The translations under genes were made by a program, and so were the position numbers. From Gallibacter sp963558965 (GTDB lineage Bacteria; Bacillota; Clostridia; Peptostreptococcales; Anaerovoracaceae), in contig CAUWIT010000012.1 of assembly GCA_963558965.1 (NCBI GenBank), forward strand, positions 3,965-67,964: DNA of 64,000 nt, given 5' to 3'. The notes beneath the pieces were generated by a model, which saw only the letters and a list, made by a program, of their open reading frames with translations, made no database searches and was not told the DNA's origin. Shown in pieces: positions 25,063-34,883 of the stretch; the first letter of the stretch is position 1; each line of letters begins with the position of its first letter.

Positions 25063-26948
25063 TGAAAAAAAATAGACGTATAGGTGGCAAAATAGTTATA
25101 GCGTTGATTATGTTATTTTTCTATTTGCCAATAGTTTATATGATTGTATTTTCTTTTAACGATTCCAAATCCCTTACTCACTTTGCTGGTTTTAGCATGC
25201 AATGGTATGAAAAAATGTTGCAAAGTAACGATATGATGTCGTCACTTTACATAACTATTATAGTGGCTATTATCGCTACTGTAGTTTCAACTATTGTTGG
25301 AACTATTGCGGCTATTGGGATTTCAAAGTCTCGTAAAATAGTCAAAGATATTATATTGCAAATAAACGATTTTCCAATTATGAATCCTGAAATAGTTACA
25401 GCTATCGGCTTGATGCTACTGTTTATAACTTTTAAGATTGAAAAGGGATTTGTAACTTTGTTACTTGCTCATATTGCATTTTGCATACCTTATGTTATAT
25501 TAAGCGTTATGCCTAAGATTAGATCTCTTGATCCTAACTTAGCAGATGCTGCTATGGACCTTGGTGCTACTCCGTGGCAAGCCTTGATAAAGGTAATTGT
25601 ACCTCAGATTATGCCAGGGATTTTTGCAGGAGCTTTAATTGCTTTTACAATGTCTTTTGACGATTTTATTATTTCATATTTCGCTACTGGTAGAGGAGTT
25701 AAAAACTTGAGCATTATGGTTTACACTATGAGTAAACGTGTAAATCCAAGTATCAATGCTATTTCTACTCTCGTTGTAGTTTTAATAACTATAGCTTTGA
25801 TTTTAATCAATGTAGTGCCAGCGCTTCGCAAAAGGTTTGGCAATCCAGAAAAAACTTCTAGTCCTTGGAAAAAGGCTGTTTGTCTAATAGTAATAGTTGC
25901 TGTTTTAGGTGGCGGCATAGGCTACAAACAGTTTGCAGCAACTTCAGGAAAATATGAAGGCCAAACTCTAAGAGTATATAACTGGGGCGAATATGTAGGT
26001 GAAAATGTTATTTCAAGATTTGAAAAAGCAACTGGTGCAAAAGTCGTATTGGATAATTACGATTCAAACGAACAGATGTATATCAAACTTGCAAATGGGG
26101 AAAGCTATGATGTTATAGTCCCTAGTGATTATATGATCCAGAGATTGATAAAAGAAAATATGCTTCAAAAACTTGATCAGGATAAGTTGGATTGTTTGGA
26201 TTTAATTGATGATAGAGTTAAAAACTTATCTTATGATCCAGGTAACAAGTATTCTGTACCATATTTTTGGGGTACTGTAGGTATTGTTTACGACAAGACA
26301 AAAGTAGATATAAAGGATCTTGAAAAAGAGGGATTCGATATATTTAGAGATGAAAAATATAAAGGTGAAACTTACCTTTACGATTCAGAGCGTGATTCAT
26401 TTATGATGGCTCTAAAAGCTTTGGGGTATTCTATGAATACTACAGATGTTGATGAGTTAAATGAAGCATATAATTGGCTAGTCGACTGTGTTAAGAAAAC
26501 TGATCCAGAGATAGTAACTGATGAAATAATCGATAATATGGCTCAAGGTCGTAAAGCTCTTGGTCTTATGTATTCAGGTGATGCAACTTACGTAATGAGC
26601 GAAAATAAAAATATGGGTTACTATATGCCAAAATCAGGTACAAACCTATGGTCAGATGCTATGGTAATACCTAAAAATGCTAAAAATGTGGAGTTGGCTC
26701 ACGAGTTTATAAACTTTGTTTCAAGTTACGAAAGTGCTATGGATAATTCTACTTATGTTGGTTATACTTCACCAAATAAGGAAGTATTAAATGAACTAAA
26801 AGGTTCAGGGGGAGAGTTTGAAGGTATCAATGCTTATGTTCCGAGAACTAATAACAAAAATGATGAAATATTTTTGTTTAATGACAAGAGCAGAAAAACT
26901 ATTTCTCAGTTATGGAACAAAGTTAAAATATCTGCATCAAATAATTAA
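25062..26948 (+). CDS. potCD: Fused polyamine permease and substrate-binding protein (PotC-PotD)
   Basis: A 628-aa fusion. Residues 1-265 are a PotC-type permease with six helices and an EAA loop (NLADAAMDLGATPWQALIKV). A seventh hydrophobic segment (AVCLIVIVAVLGGGIGY, about 273-289) takes the place of the signal peptide and would tether the following domain outside. Residues 300-628 are a PotD-type binding protein: LRVYNWGEYVGENVISRFEK and YDVIVPSDYMIQRLIKE. Such PotCD fusions are known in Firmicutes. Start ATG overlaps the potB stop (TAATG). No separate potD is needed. Confidence 0.94.
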   Translation: MKKNRRIGGKIVIALIMLFFYLPIVYMIVFSFNDSKSLTHFAGFSMQWYEKMLQSNDMMSSLYITIIVAIIATVVSTIVGTIAAIGISKSRKIVKDIILQINDFPIMNPEIVTAIGLMLLFITFKIEKGFVTLLLAHIAFCIPYVILSVMPKIRSLDPNLADAAMDLGATPWQALIKVIVPQIMPGIFAGALIAFTMSFDDFIISYFATGRGVKNLSIMVYTMSKRVNPSINAISTLVVVLITIALILINVVPALRKRFGNPEKTSSPWKKAVCLIVIVAVLGGGIGYKQFAATSGKYEGQTLRVYNWGEYVGENVISRFEKATGAKVVLDNYDSNEQMYIKLANGESYDVIVPSDYMIQRLIKENMLQKLDQDKLDCLDLIDDRVKNLSYDPGNKYSVPYFWGTVGIVYDKTKVDIKDLEKEGFDIFRDEKYKGETYLYDSERDSFMMALKALGYSMNTTDVDELNEAYNWLVDCVKKTDPEIVTDEIIDNMAQGRKALGLMYSGDATYVMSENKNMGYYMPKSGTNLWSDAMVIPKNAKNVELAHEFINFVSSYESAMDNSTYVGYTSPNKEVLNELKGSGGEFEGINAYVPRTNNKNDEIFLFNDKSRKTISQLWNKVKISASNN

Positions 26949-27064
26949 ATAACTTTAAATTTTTAAGTTTTTTTTAAAGTTGTATTCCTATAATAATAAC
27001 TGTAATAAGTAATAAAACACTTATAAAAATTCCCCTCATAAAACTCATTCATATACAAGTAAGA

Positions 27065-27100
27065 AGATCTTCGTATTTATTGCGAAGGTCTTTTTATTTT
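27065..27100 (+). terminator. Terminator in the 343-nt gap after potCD
   Basis: AGATCTTCG / CGAAGGTCT stem (27065-27073, 27083-27091) followed by TTTTTATTTT. The gap 26949-27291 also holds an AACTTTAAA/TTTAAAGTT inverted repeat near 26951-26981, the promoter-operator of the next operon and a short tandem repeat; no coding region is seen in it. Confidence 0.7.
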
Positions 27101-27132
27101 ATTAAGATTTTCTTAAATTTTATTTTTTTTTG

Positions 27133-27162
27133 TTGACAGTGTACTAGGTATCGTAGTACACT
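27133..27162 (+). promoter_or_regulatory. Promoter with YtrA-type operator before the ABC transporter operon
   Basis: TTGACA (27133-27138), 18 bp, TACACT (27157-27162) as -10. The -10 box and the last base of the -35 form the ends of a perfect palindrome AGTGTACTA-N7-TAGTACACT. Written as AGTGTA-N13-TACACT it equals, as I remember it, the operator of the Bacillus subtilis GntR-family repressor YtrA, which responds to cell-wall antibiotics. A repressor bound here would block RNA polymerase directly. Confidence 0.7.
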
Positions 27163-27186
27163 AAGAACGAAGTTGAACAAGTTAGC

Positions 27187-27222
27187 AACTTAAATAACTT
27201 AAATAACTTAAATAACTTAAAA
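27187..27222 (+). repeat. Short tandem repeat, four copies of a 9-mer
   Basis: AACTTAAAT repeated four times (last copy ends A instead of T) in the untranslated leader, about 25 nt after the -10 box. Possibly slippage-prone; effect on expression unknown. Confidence 0.85.
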
Positions 27223-27291
27223 CTGAAGATGAAGTATGCAAGAAACAAAAAGGCATTCTTGCAGGAAATTATAAAATTTTAGGAGGAACTT

Positions 27292-29607
27292 ATGATTAGG
27301 TTAGACAATGTCTCTAAGTTTTATTACAACAAGGGCATTATAACCAGCGGGTTTACAAAGGTAAACTTGGAGTTAAATGCTGGGGAGTTTGTGGTTATAA
27401 CTGGTGAGTCTGGCAGTGGTAAATCAACGCTTTTAAATGTTATTTCGGGCCTTGATACTTACGAGGAAGGTGAGATGTATATCGACGGCCAGGAGACAAG
27501 CCATTATACTGAGCAGGATTTTGAGGAGTACAGAAATAAATACATTGGAAATATTTTTCAAAATTTCAACTTGGTAAACAGTTATACAGTTTATCAAAAT
27601 ATTGAGCTTGTGCTTTTGATTAACGGATATACAAAAGATGAGGCGAGACCCAAAGTTGAGGAAATTATAAAAAAGGTTCATTTGGAAGAGTTTGCTAAGA
27701 GCAAAGTTTCTAAGCTTAGCGGTGGTCAGAAGCAGCGTGTGGCAATTGCTAGAGCCCTTGCAAAGGAAACTGATATAATTGTTGCCGATGAGCCTACAGG
27801 AAATCTTGACAGCAAGTCTGCTGAGTCTGTAATCCAGCTTTTAAGTGAGATTTCAAAGGACAAGTTGATAGTAGTAGTTACTCACAATTACGAACAGTTT
27901 GAGTCTTATGCAACTAGACGTATTAAGATGAATGACGGACGCATCAGTGAGGATGAAATAATTAAAAAGGCTATGCCAGCTGGAAATTTTGAAAAAAATA
28001 GTAGCACAGCAGTAGCAAAGAATGTAGCAAAGACTGGAGCAAAGAAAAGTGAGCAGATTAGTTTTAAAAATAAGCTCAGGCTGGGAACAAGAAATGCGTT
28101 TAATATTGTTCCTAAATTTATATTGCTCATGGTAGTATTTTTATTTTTAGTTTTTTCAGTAGTAGGCGAGTACGGATCACTTAAAAAAAGCGAAAGCGAG
28201 ATGATTGGAAGTGGATACAACGTTTATTTTAGGGATCAAGATGAAACTCGTATCGTTTTAAGCAGTGGAAATAAAAAACCTTTAACAAATAGTGATTACA
28301 AAAAGATTGAAAAAATAGAAGGTGTTAAAACCCTTGAAAAAAACGATGTAGCCTTGGATAGCGGTTACTGGCTAGAGGGAGAAAACGCAACTGCGGATAG
28401 CAATAACTTGTTTTCAGGAGTAAATTTTTCTTTAGATTGTAAAGTTAGAAACAGCAGCAAATTTGAAGGTAAGATAAAATACGGTCGTCTGCCTAAGAAA
28501 AACAACGAAATAATACTTGAAGTAAACAACAACAATTATTATTTCGGCAAGGAAGAAGCAGCGAAAGCTGTTGTTGGGCAAAATGTAAAGCTACACGAGT
28601 CAGAATCAGATTACGACTCACAGGCTGATACTGAAATGTCAAAACTAAAAGTTGTAGGATTGGCATACAGTGATGATGTTCAGCAGTGGACTTCAAATGT
28701 ATATGCAAGTTCACATATGATAGAACATGTCAATATGAATGCAATTATGTACAATTCTGTTACAAAGATAAAAATCGGTTCTAAAGAGATTAATACCGAT
28801 AACGGAGAACTAAGACTTGTAATTAACAATGATGTGCCAAAGGGCAAAGTTTATGCAGCAGATATTGCAAATGGATTTTTTAGCAGTGTCAGCGCCTTAT
28901 ACAATAATATTGAGATAAGTATGACCAATATCTACGGTAGCCACACAGAAAAACTACAGATAAGCAAGATTTTAAATGGTAAAAATATTAAATCAACACT
29001 TGGTATAAAAGATTTTGAAAGTTGCTCAAATGCAATTTTCGTAAATCCAAGTGATATGAAAAACTTAACTTCAAAAAATAATTATCAGTATTCAGTATTT
29101 GCAAGTGATGTTTCACAGGTTGATAAGATAACAAGTCAATTAAAAGATATGGGATACAAGCCTTTGGCTATAAAAAACACATTGAAAGTTCCTGCCATGG
29201 AAGAGCTAATGTTTAAGATTGTTAAAGTACCTATGATCGTATTTTTAATTTTGACTATGTTCTTTGTTTCATACTTTGTTATTAAATTGATTTTAAGAAG
29301 TCGCAGTGATTATTTTGTTATTTTGAGGATTTTAGGAATGAATAATAAAAACGCCAAACACGTTTTAGATGTTGAAATGCTTCTCGATGCAAACATTGCA
29401 TTTGCACTACTACTAATCTGTTTAGCAGTAGTAAAAGCAGGCATGATAAATATAAGATATCTAGTAACTCTTGTTGGTATGTTAACAGTTAAAGAAATAG
29501 TTTTATTGTATGTTGTAATTATGGCTATGGTTTACTTGATTTCAAGAAGATTTTCAAGAAGCCTGTTTAAAAAATCAGCTATGAGCACATTTAGAGAGGA
29601 GGTGTAG
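27292..29607 (+). CDS. ABC transporter, fused ATPase and FtsX-type permease (first of pair)
   Basis: A 771-aa fusion. Residues 1-225 are a MacB/LolD-type ATPase (GESGSGKST, LSGGQKQR, IIVADEPTGNLDSK). A first membrane helix at about 275-295 (FILLMVVFLFLVFSVV) opens a large extracellular domain, and three more helices close the protein (IVKVPMIVFLILTMFFVSYF onward), the four-helix FtsX arrangement. Such transporters act on envelope substrates: peptide antibiotics, lipoproteins or cell-wall signals, rather than importing nutrients. SD AGGAGG before ATG. It forms an operon with the next gene (2-nt gap) behind a YtrA-type operator. Confidence 0.88.
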   Translation: MIRLDNVSKFYYNKGIITSGFTKVNLELNAGEFVVITGESGSGKSTLLNVISGLDTYEEGEMYIDGQETSHYTEQDFEEYRNKYIGNIFQNFNLVNSYTVYQNIELVLLINGYTKDEARPKVEEIIKKVHLEEFAKSKVSKLSGGQKQRVAIARALAKETDIIVADEPTGNLDSKSAESVIQLLSEISKDKLIVVVTHNYEQFESYATRRIKMNDGRISEDEIIKKAMPAGNFEKNSSTAVAKNVAKTGAKKSEQISFKNKLRLGTRNAFNIVPKFILLMVVFLFLVFSVVGEYGSLKKSESEMIGSGYNVYFRDQDETRIVLSSGNKKPLTNSDYKKIEKIEGVKTLEKNDVALDSGYWLEGENATADSNNLFSGVNFSLDCKVRNSSKFEGKIKYGRLPKKNNEIILEVNNNNYYFGKEEAAKAVVGQNVKLHESESDYDSQADTEMSKLKVVGLAYSDDVQQWTSNVYASSHMIEHVNMNAIMYNSVTKIKIGSKEINTDNGELRLVINNDVPKGKVYAADIANGFFSSVSALYNNIEISMTNIYGSHTEKLQISKILNGKNIKSTLGIKDFESCSNAIFVNPSDMKNLTSKNNYQYSVFASDVSQVDKITSQLKDMGYKPLAIKNTLKVPAMEELMFKIVKVPMIVFLILTMFFVSYFVIKLILRSRSDYFVILRILGMNNKNAKHVLDVEMLLDANIAFALLLICLAVVKAGMINIRYLVTLVGMLTVKEIVLLYVVIMAMVYLISRRFSRSLFKKSAMSTFREEV

Positions 29608-29609
29608 CC

Positions 29610-32051
29610 ATGTTAAAAATATCAAAAGTAAATAAATATTTCAATAAAGGTAAGAAAAATCAAATACATGTTATTGATAATACTTCCATTGATTTTGGAG
29701 CAAATGGCATGGTAGCACTATTAGGTCCTTCTGGATGTGGTAAGACTACACTTTTAAATGCTATAGGCGGTCTTGATAAAGTAAATGGGGGCGAGATTTT
29801 TGTAAATGGCAAATCTATAGCAAAAGGGAGAACAGGAAAAAAAGATGCCATTCGTAATGAATATATAGGTTACATTTTCCAAAACTACAACCTTGTAGAT
29901 GATATGACTGTTTACGACAATGTTGCTATTGTATTGAAAATGCTAGGTGTCAAGGACAAGGATGAAATTGAAGAAAAAGTAAGATACGTACTTGAAAAAG
30001 TAGGTATGTGGAGATACCGCAAAAGATTTGCAGGTATGTTATCTGGTGGTGAACGCCAGAGAGTAGGCATAGCTAGAGCTATTGTAAAAAATCCACCTAT
30101 TATAATTGCCGACGAGCCAACAGGAAATTTAGACAGCAAAAACACTTTGGAAGTTATGAATATAATTAAGGCTATTTCCAAAGATAAGCTTGTTATACTT
30201 GTAACTCACGAAGAAAATTTGGCCAATTTCTATGCAACACGCATAATCCGTCTAAGAGATGGAAAAGTTGTTTCAGATGAGGTAAATGATCACGAAAACG
30301 GACTTGACTATGTAATAGACAATCGCATATATCTTGGCGATATGTCTAAAATGGAAAAAATAGAAAGTGAAGATCAAAATACAAATATCAATATTTATAG
30401 AAATGACGATGAAAAAGTTAATCTGGATATAGTTATTAAAAACGGCAATATCTATATTAAAACTGATAACAGCAAGCGTCATATGGAAGTTGTCGATGAT
30501 AACAGCAGCGTAGAAATCGTTCAAGGTAACTACAAGGAAATGACAAAAGAAGAACAGGCAAAATACGGTTTTGATAGTGAAATTTTAAAGCACAAAGGGA
30601 AAATAAAGTTTTCATCAACAATAGGTTTTTGGGAAATGATGAAGAATGGCTTTTCGAAGGTGCTTAACTATCCAAAAACTAAAAAGATTTTGCTTTTAGG
30701 ATTTTTGTTATCAGCAATGTTTATACTATTTTCAATCAGCAATATATTTGGAGCGGCAACTTTAGACGAAAGTAAATTTGTAACTATTAATAAAAATTAC
30801 TTAAGAGTTGAAAGCAAAAGTATTCCAGTTAAAACCTATGAAAAATATGAAAAGGATAAGGATACAAATTATATCCTGCCGGGAGACAGCAGAGTAAAAA
30901 TGCTGCTAAAAATCGATAACTATTATCAGACATCAAAAGATATGGAATACATAACTGGATCTCTTGCAGATACTTCAATGGCAAACAAAGATCAATTAAT
31001 CGCAGGTAAAATGCCTAAAAACAATAGAGAAATCCTGGTGGATACATGGGCTTTAACTAGTAATTTTACAGGTGAAGATGGTACACTGCCACAGGCTGGA
31101 TTTAAAAATAAAAAGGATATAATCGGACAAAATGTAGATTTGGGACTTTTGGGCAAATTTAAAATTGTAGGTATTACAGAGTCAGGCAGTCCATCTATCT
31201 ATATGGATAAAATCTGGTTAGACGATGTAATTGCAAGTCAACCTGAAGCAAATGATGAAGAATCAAATACTGATGACGAGGCACAAACAACTTTTATGAG
31301 CTACAATCATGCAAAATCAAATATAAAAGTTGAAAAGGGCAGCATTCCAAATAACGATTACGAAGTAATGGTTGATATTGATAAACAAGATGAGATATCC
31401 ATAGGCACTAAATTGGAAACAAAAGTAAATGGAAAACAATTAAAAGTCGTAGGATTTTACTCAAGTGAAAATTCTTTAGATACGATGTTAACTAACAGTA
31501 AAACAGTTAAATATATCAACTTAGCTTCAAAATCAGGACTAGTTATATCTTCAAAAAATCCTGATAAAACAATGGAAAAAGTATCAAATGACGGATTGAA
31601 TATTGGAGATGCTTACACTATTAGCAAAGATAAATATCAATCAGAAATAGCAACAAAAACTAATACTATTAAGATTATGGCTGCGGTTATATTGCTAATA
31701 TCATTTATTGAAATTTACTTGATTATGAGAGCTTCATTTTTATCTCGCATAAAGGAAGTTGGAGTATATCGTGCTATAGGCATGAAAAAATTTGATATAT
31801 ATAAAATGTTTATAGGTGAAATTTCGGCTATTACAACTATTGGAAGTATGCCTGGATTTGTGTTTATGTGTTACATTTTACATAAGATTACAGGTGTATT
31901 CATGTTGGCTGATCAGTTTATGTTCAATCCATTTATAGTTATTTTAGGTATTGTAGTGGTTTACGGTATAAATCTAATCTTTGGATTGTTGCCAGTATGG
32001 AAAACGGTGAGAAAAACTCCAGCTGAAATTTTGGCTAGAACAGATATATAA
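29610..32051 (+). CDS. ABC transporter, fused ATPase and FtsX-type permease (second of pair)
   Basis: An 813-aa protein built like its neighbour: ATPase in residues 1-230 (GPSGCGKTT, LSGGERQR, IIIADEPTGNLDSK), a charged intracellular linker of about 120 residues, one helix (KILLLGFLLSAMFILFSI), a large outer domain, then three helices with the FtsX-type IKEVGVYRAIGMKKFDIYKM loop. Two fused subunits encoded as a pair suggest a heterodimeric transporter. Role in resistance to cell-wall-active compounds is inferred from the operator and the architecture. SD GAGGAGGTG overlaps the end of the first gene. Confidence 0.88.
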   Translation: MLKISKVNKYFNKGKKNQIHVIDNTSIDFGANGMVALLGPSGCGKTTLLNAIGGLDKVNGGEIFVNGKSIAKGRTGKKDAIRNEYIGYIFQNYNLVDDMTVYDNVAIVLKMLGVKDKDEIEEKVRYVLEKVGMWRYRKRFAGMLSGGERQRVGIARAIVKNPPIIIADEPTGNLDSKNTLEVMNIIKAISKDKLVILVTHEENLANFYATRIIRLRDGKVVSDEVNDHENGLDYVIDNRIYLGDMSKMEKIESEDQNTNINIYRNDDEKVNLDIVIKNGNIYIKTDNSKRHMEVVDDNSSVEIVQGNYKEMTKEEQAKYGFDSEILKHKGKIKFSSTIGFWEMMKNGFSKVLNYPKTKKILLLGFLLSAMFILFSISNIFGAATLDESKFVTINKNYLRVESKSIPVKTYEKYEKDKDTNYILPGDSRVKMLLKIDNYYQTSKDMEYITGSLADTSMANKDQLIAGKMPKNNREILVDTWALTSNFTGEDGTLPQAGFKNKKDIIGQNVDLGLLGKFKIVGITESGSPSIYMDKIWLDDVIASQPEANDEESNTDDEAQTTFMSYNHAKSNIKVEKGSIPNNDYEVMVDIDKQDEISIGTKLETKVNGKQLKVVGFYSSENSLDTMLTNSKTVKYINLASKSGLVISSKNPDKTMEKVSNDGLNIGDAYTISKDKYQSEIATKTNTIKIMAAVILLISFIEIYLIMRASFLSRIKEVGVYRAIGMKKFDIYKMFIGEISAITTIGSMPGFVFMCYILHKITGVFMLADQFMFNPFIVILGIVVVYGINLIFGLLPVWKTVRKTPAEILARTDI

Positions 32052-32064
32052 GATTGATGAAAAA

Positions 32065-32088
32065 GATTACCTTTTAGGTAGTCTTTTT
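32065..32088 (+). terminator. Terminator of the ABC transporter operon
   Basis: GATTACCT, TTT loop, AGGTAGTC, then five T. Confidence 0.75.
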
Positions 32089-32143
32089 CTTTTAAATGTA
32101 ATATAATGGGAGTATATTTTAAGGAATTAAGGAGAAAATAGTT

Positions 32144-33370
32144 ATGATGGATATATATAATTACTTAAGACAATTCCCAGATGAAAACGGGTATTTTGGT
32201 CAGTACGGTGGCAGATTTGTTTCTGAAAAACTGAAACCAGCTTTCGAAGAGATAACAACTGCCTACCAAACAATATGTCATTCCTCACAATTTATTGCAG
32301 AGCTAAGACGTATTAGAAAAGAGTTTCAGGGTAGACCAACTCCTGTTTACCACTGCGAAAGATTATCTAGGAATGTGGGCGATGGTACTTGCCAGATTTA
32401 TTTGAAGAGAGAGGATTTAAATCACACTGGGGCACACAAGCTAAATCACTGTATGGGCGAAGGCTTGCTTGCAAAATATATGGGCAAGAAAAAATTGATT
32501 GCCGAAACTGGAGCAGGTCAGCACGGTGTAGCTCTTGCAACAGCCGCAGCATATTTTGGACTAGAGTGCGAAATACATATGGGGGAAGTGGATATTGCAA
32601 AACAGGGACCAAATGTTACTCGTATGAAGATTTTAGGAGCAAATGTTGTGCCTGTTACACATGGACTTAAGACTCTAAAGGAAGCGGTGGATTCAGCTTT
32701 TGAAGCTTATGCAAGAGATTACAAAGATGCGATTTACTGTATTGGATCTGCTTTAGGGCCTCATCCATTCCCTATGATGGTTAGAGATTTCCAGATGTGT
32801 ATCGGCGAAGAGATGAAAGAACAGTTTAAGGAAATGACAGGACTTTTACCTGATGCTGTTATCGCTTGCGTAGGTGGAGGTAGTAACTCAATTGGTACTT
32901 TTGTTCCTTTTGTTGGAGATCCTGTTGATATCTATGGAGTTGAGCCTTTAGGAAAAGGTCCAGAACTAGGAAACCATGCGGCTTCTATGCAATTTGGTAC
33001 AAAGGGAGAGCTTCATGGATTTGAAAGCTATCTACTAAAAGATGAAAATGGGGAAGCGGCTCCTGTTTATTCTATTGCTAGTGGTCTTGATTATCCAGCA
33101 GTAGGCCCAGAACATGCAATGCTTCACGATATGGATAGAGTTAAATATGTTTCAGTTACAGATGATGAAGCTATGGATGCATTTTTCAAGTTATCAAGAC
33201 TTGAGGGCATCATCCCTGCAATTGAAAGTGCTCACGCAGTAGCATATGCAATGAAACTAGCCGAAGAAAGAAAACAGGGAGCGATACTTGTTACTTTAAG
33301 CGGTAGAGGGGATAAGGATATCGACTATGTAGTTGAAAACTATGGTTTCGGCGAAAAATTTATGAAATAG
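32144..33370 (+). CDS. trpB: Tryptophan synthase beta chain, stand-alone
   Basis: A 408-aa PLP enzyme joining indole and serine to tryptophan. LKREDLNHTGAHKLNHC contains the PLP Lys, AETGAGQHGVALAT the catalytic Glu, and CVGGGSNSIG the phosphate loop; SGLDYPAVGPEHAML is the usual late motif. The stretch AKQGPNVTRM differs from the common ERQALNVFRM, so this may be a divergent beta subunit. No trpA or other trp gene is in the window. Without an alpha partner it may salvage free indole or act on another amino acid. Own terminator before thiM. SD AAGGAG lies upstream of ATG 32144; no T-box is visible. Confidence 0.92.
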   Translation: MMDIYNYLRQFPDENGYFGQYGGRFVSEKLKPAFEEITTAYQTICHSSQFIAELRRIRKEFQGRPTPVYHCERLSRNVGDGTCQIYLKREDLNHTGAHKLNHCMGEGLLAKYMGKKKLIAETGAGQHGVALATAAAYFGLECEIHMGEVDIAKQGPNVTRMKILGANVVPVTHGLKTLKEAVDSAFEAYARDYKDAIYCIGSALGPHPFPMMVRDFQMCIGEEMKEQFKEMTGLLPDAVIACVGGGSNSIGTFVPFVGDPVDIYGVEPLGKGPELGNHAASMQFGTKGELHGFESYLLKDENGEAAPVYSIASGLDYPAVGPEHAMLHDMDRVKYVSVTDDEAMDAFFKLSRLEGIIPAIESAHAVAYAMKLAEERKQGAILVTLSGRGDKDIDYVVENYGFGEKFMK

Positions 33371-33380
33371 TTTTTTAAAT

Positions 33381-33404
33381 GCAGAGTCTGCGGGCTCTGC
33401 TTTT
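33381..33404 (+). terminator. Terminator after trpB
   Basis: GCAGAGTC, TGCG loop, GGCTCTGC, then TTTTC. It separates trpB from the thi genes. Confidence 0.75.
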
Positions 33405-33427
33405 CATGTAATTAGAAAGGTGAAATT

Positions 33428-34249
33428 ATGATTAAAAACCTGTTAGAAAATGTGAGAAAAAGTACACCACTTGTACATAATATTACAAATTACGTAACTG
33501 TAAATGATGTGGCAAATGTTTTACTAGCTTGTGGCGGTAGTCCAATTATGGCTGACGATATTGGAGAAGTGGAAGAAATAACATCAATATGCGGCGGATT
33601 AAACATAAATATAGGAACACTAAATCAAAACACAATACCATCAATGTTATTGGCAGGTAAAAAATCTAAGGAATTAGGACATCCTGTACTGTTAGATCCA
33701 GTAGGAGCAGGTGCTAGTAAACTTAGAACAGAAACTGCTATAAAAATTATGGAAGAGTTAAAACCAACTGCAATTAGAGGCAATATTTCTGAAATAAAAA
33801 CTTTGGCAACTGGCAGCGGCAGTACAAAAGGTGTTGATGCTGATGTTTCAGATGCAATTACAGAGGAAAATTTAGAAGCAGGCATCAAGTTTGTAAAAGA
33901 ATTATCTGCAAAGACTGGCAGTATAATTGCTGTAACAGGTGCTATAGATATAGTTGCAGATAAAGATAAAGGGTATATAATAAGAAATGGCAGAGCTGAA
34001 ATGGGTAAGATTACAGGCACTGGTTGTCAGTTAAGCGCACTTGTAACAGCTTTTATGGTTGCAAATCCAGAAAACAAACTGGAAGCAGTGGCCGCAGCAG
34101 TTATGATGATGGGAGTAGCAGGTGAAATCGGATTTGAAAATATGTCACCAACAGATGGTAATGCTACTTACAGAGATAAAATTATAGATGCTATCTACAA
34201 TATGGATGGCGAAACATTAGAAAGAAGGGCAAAATATGAGATTGTATAA
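33428..34249 (+). CDS. thiM: Hydroxyethylthiazole kinase
   Basis: A 273-aa kinase that phosphorylates 4-methyl-5-(2-hydroxyethyl)thiazole for thiamine salvage. Visible blocks: PLVHNITNYVTVNDVANVLL (about residues 14-33), GGSPIMADD, LLDPVGAGASKLR (about 87-99), and KITGTGCQLSAL with the catalytic Cys region near 195. SD AGAAAGGTG. First gene of thiM-thiE-HAD-thiD; its last 14 nt overlap thiE. No TPP riboswitch motif is seen in the short upstream gap. Confidence 0.96.
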   Translation: MIKNLLENVRKSTPLVHNITNYVTVNDVANVLLACGGSPIMADDIGEVEEITSICGGLNINIGTLNQNTIPSMLLAGKKSKELGHPVLLDPVGAGASKLRTETAIKIMEELKPTAIRGNISEIKTLATGSGSTKGVDADVSDAITEENLEAGIKFVKELSAKTGSIIAVTGAIDIVADKDKGYIIRNGRAEMGKITGTGCQLSALVTAFMVANPENKLEAVAAAVMMMGVAGEIGFENMSPTDGNATYRDKIIDAIYNMDGETLERRAKYEIV

Positions 34250-34883
34250 TTGTGCACCAGAAGAGTTGCTTCTTTATGCTATTACAGATAGATCTTGGCT
34301 AAGAGGTAGCACAGTTTATGAACAGTGTGAAGAGGCTTTAAAAGGTGGAGCAACTATTATCCAGCTTAGGGAAAAAGAATTAGATGACGAAAGTTTTTTA
34401 GAAGAAGCAGTTGAAATAAAGAAATTGTGTGAAAAATACAACGTGCCATTCCTGATAAATGACAATGTGGATATAGCTTTGAAAATGGATGCAGACGGTG
34501 TTCACGTTGGACAAAGCGATATGGAAGCAGGCAATGTTAGAGAGTTAATTGGGCCAAACAGGATTTTAGGGGTTTCAGCTCAGACAGTTGAGCAGGCACT
34601 TAAAGCCGAAGAGCGAGGTGCTGATTATCTAGGTGTTGGCGCAGTTTTCCCAACAGGCACAAAAAAAGATGCAGAGGAAGTTGATTTTGAAACTCTTAAG
34701 GAAATTTGCAAAGCTGTAAAAATTCCAGTAGTTGCAATCGGCGGTATTACAAAAGACAATTTGACTCAGCTAAAAGACAGCGGTATCGTTGGAATTGCAG
34801 TAATTAGCGCTATTTTTGCGGCAGAGGATATCAAGGCGGCTACAGAGGAACTTTACAAAAAAACGGAAGCGATGGTGAAATAG
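34236..34883 (+). CDS. thiE: Thiamine-phosphate synthase
   Basis: A 215-aa TIM-barrel enzyme that joins hydroxymethylpyrimidine diphosphate and thiazole phosphate. Motifs: ATIIQLREKELDD (about residues 40-52), PFLINDNVDIALKMDADGVH (about 71-90) with GQSD next, YLGVGAVFPTGTK (about 129-141), VAIGGIT and GIAVISAI at the end. Start overlaps thiM, stop abuts the HAD gene. Confidence 0.96.
   Translation: MRLYNCAPEELLLYAITDRSWLRGSTVYEQCEEALKGGATIIQLREKELDDESFLEEAVEIKKLCEKYNVPFLINDNVDIALKMDADGVHVGQSDMEAGNVRELIGPNRILGVSAQTVEQALKAEERGADYLGVGAVFPTGTKKDAEEVDFETLKEICKAVKIPVVAIGGITKDNLTQLKDSGIVGIAVISAIFAAEDIKAATEELYKKTEAMVK

Noticed and set aside
27187..27222. Tandem AACTTAAAT repeats as a CRISPR array
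   Set aside because: Repeats are 9 bp with no spacers; a simple tandem repeat.
32052..33427. TPP riboswitch or T-box before the thi genes or trpB
   Set aside because: Only short terminator hairpins are present; I see no CTGAGA-type TPP core and no T-box sequence.
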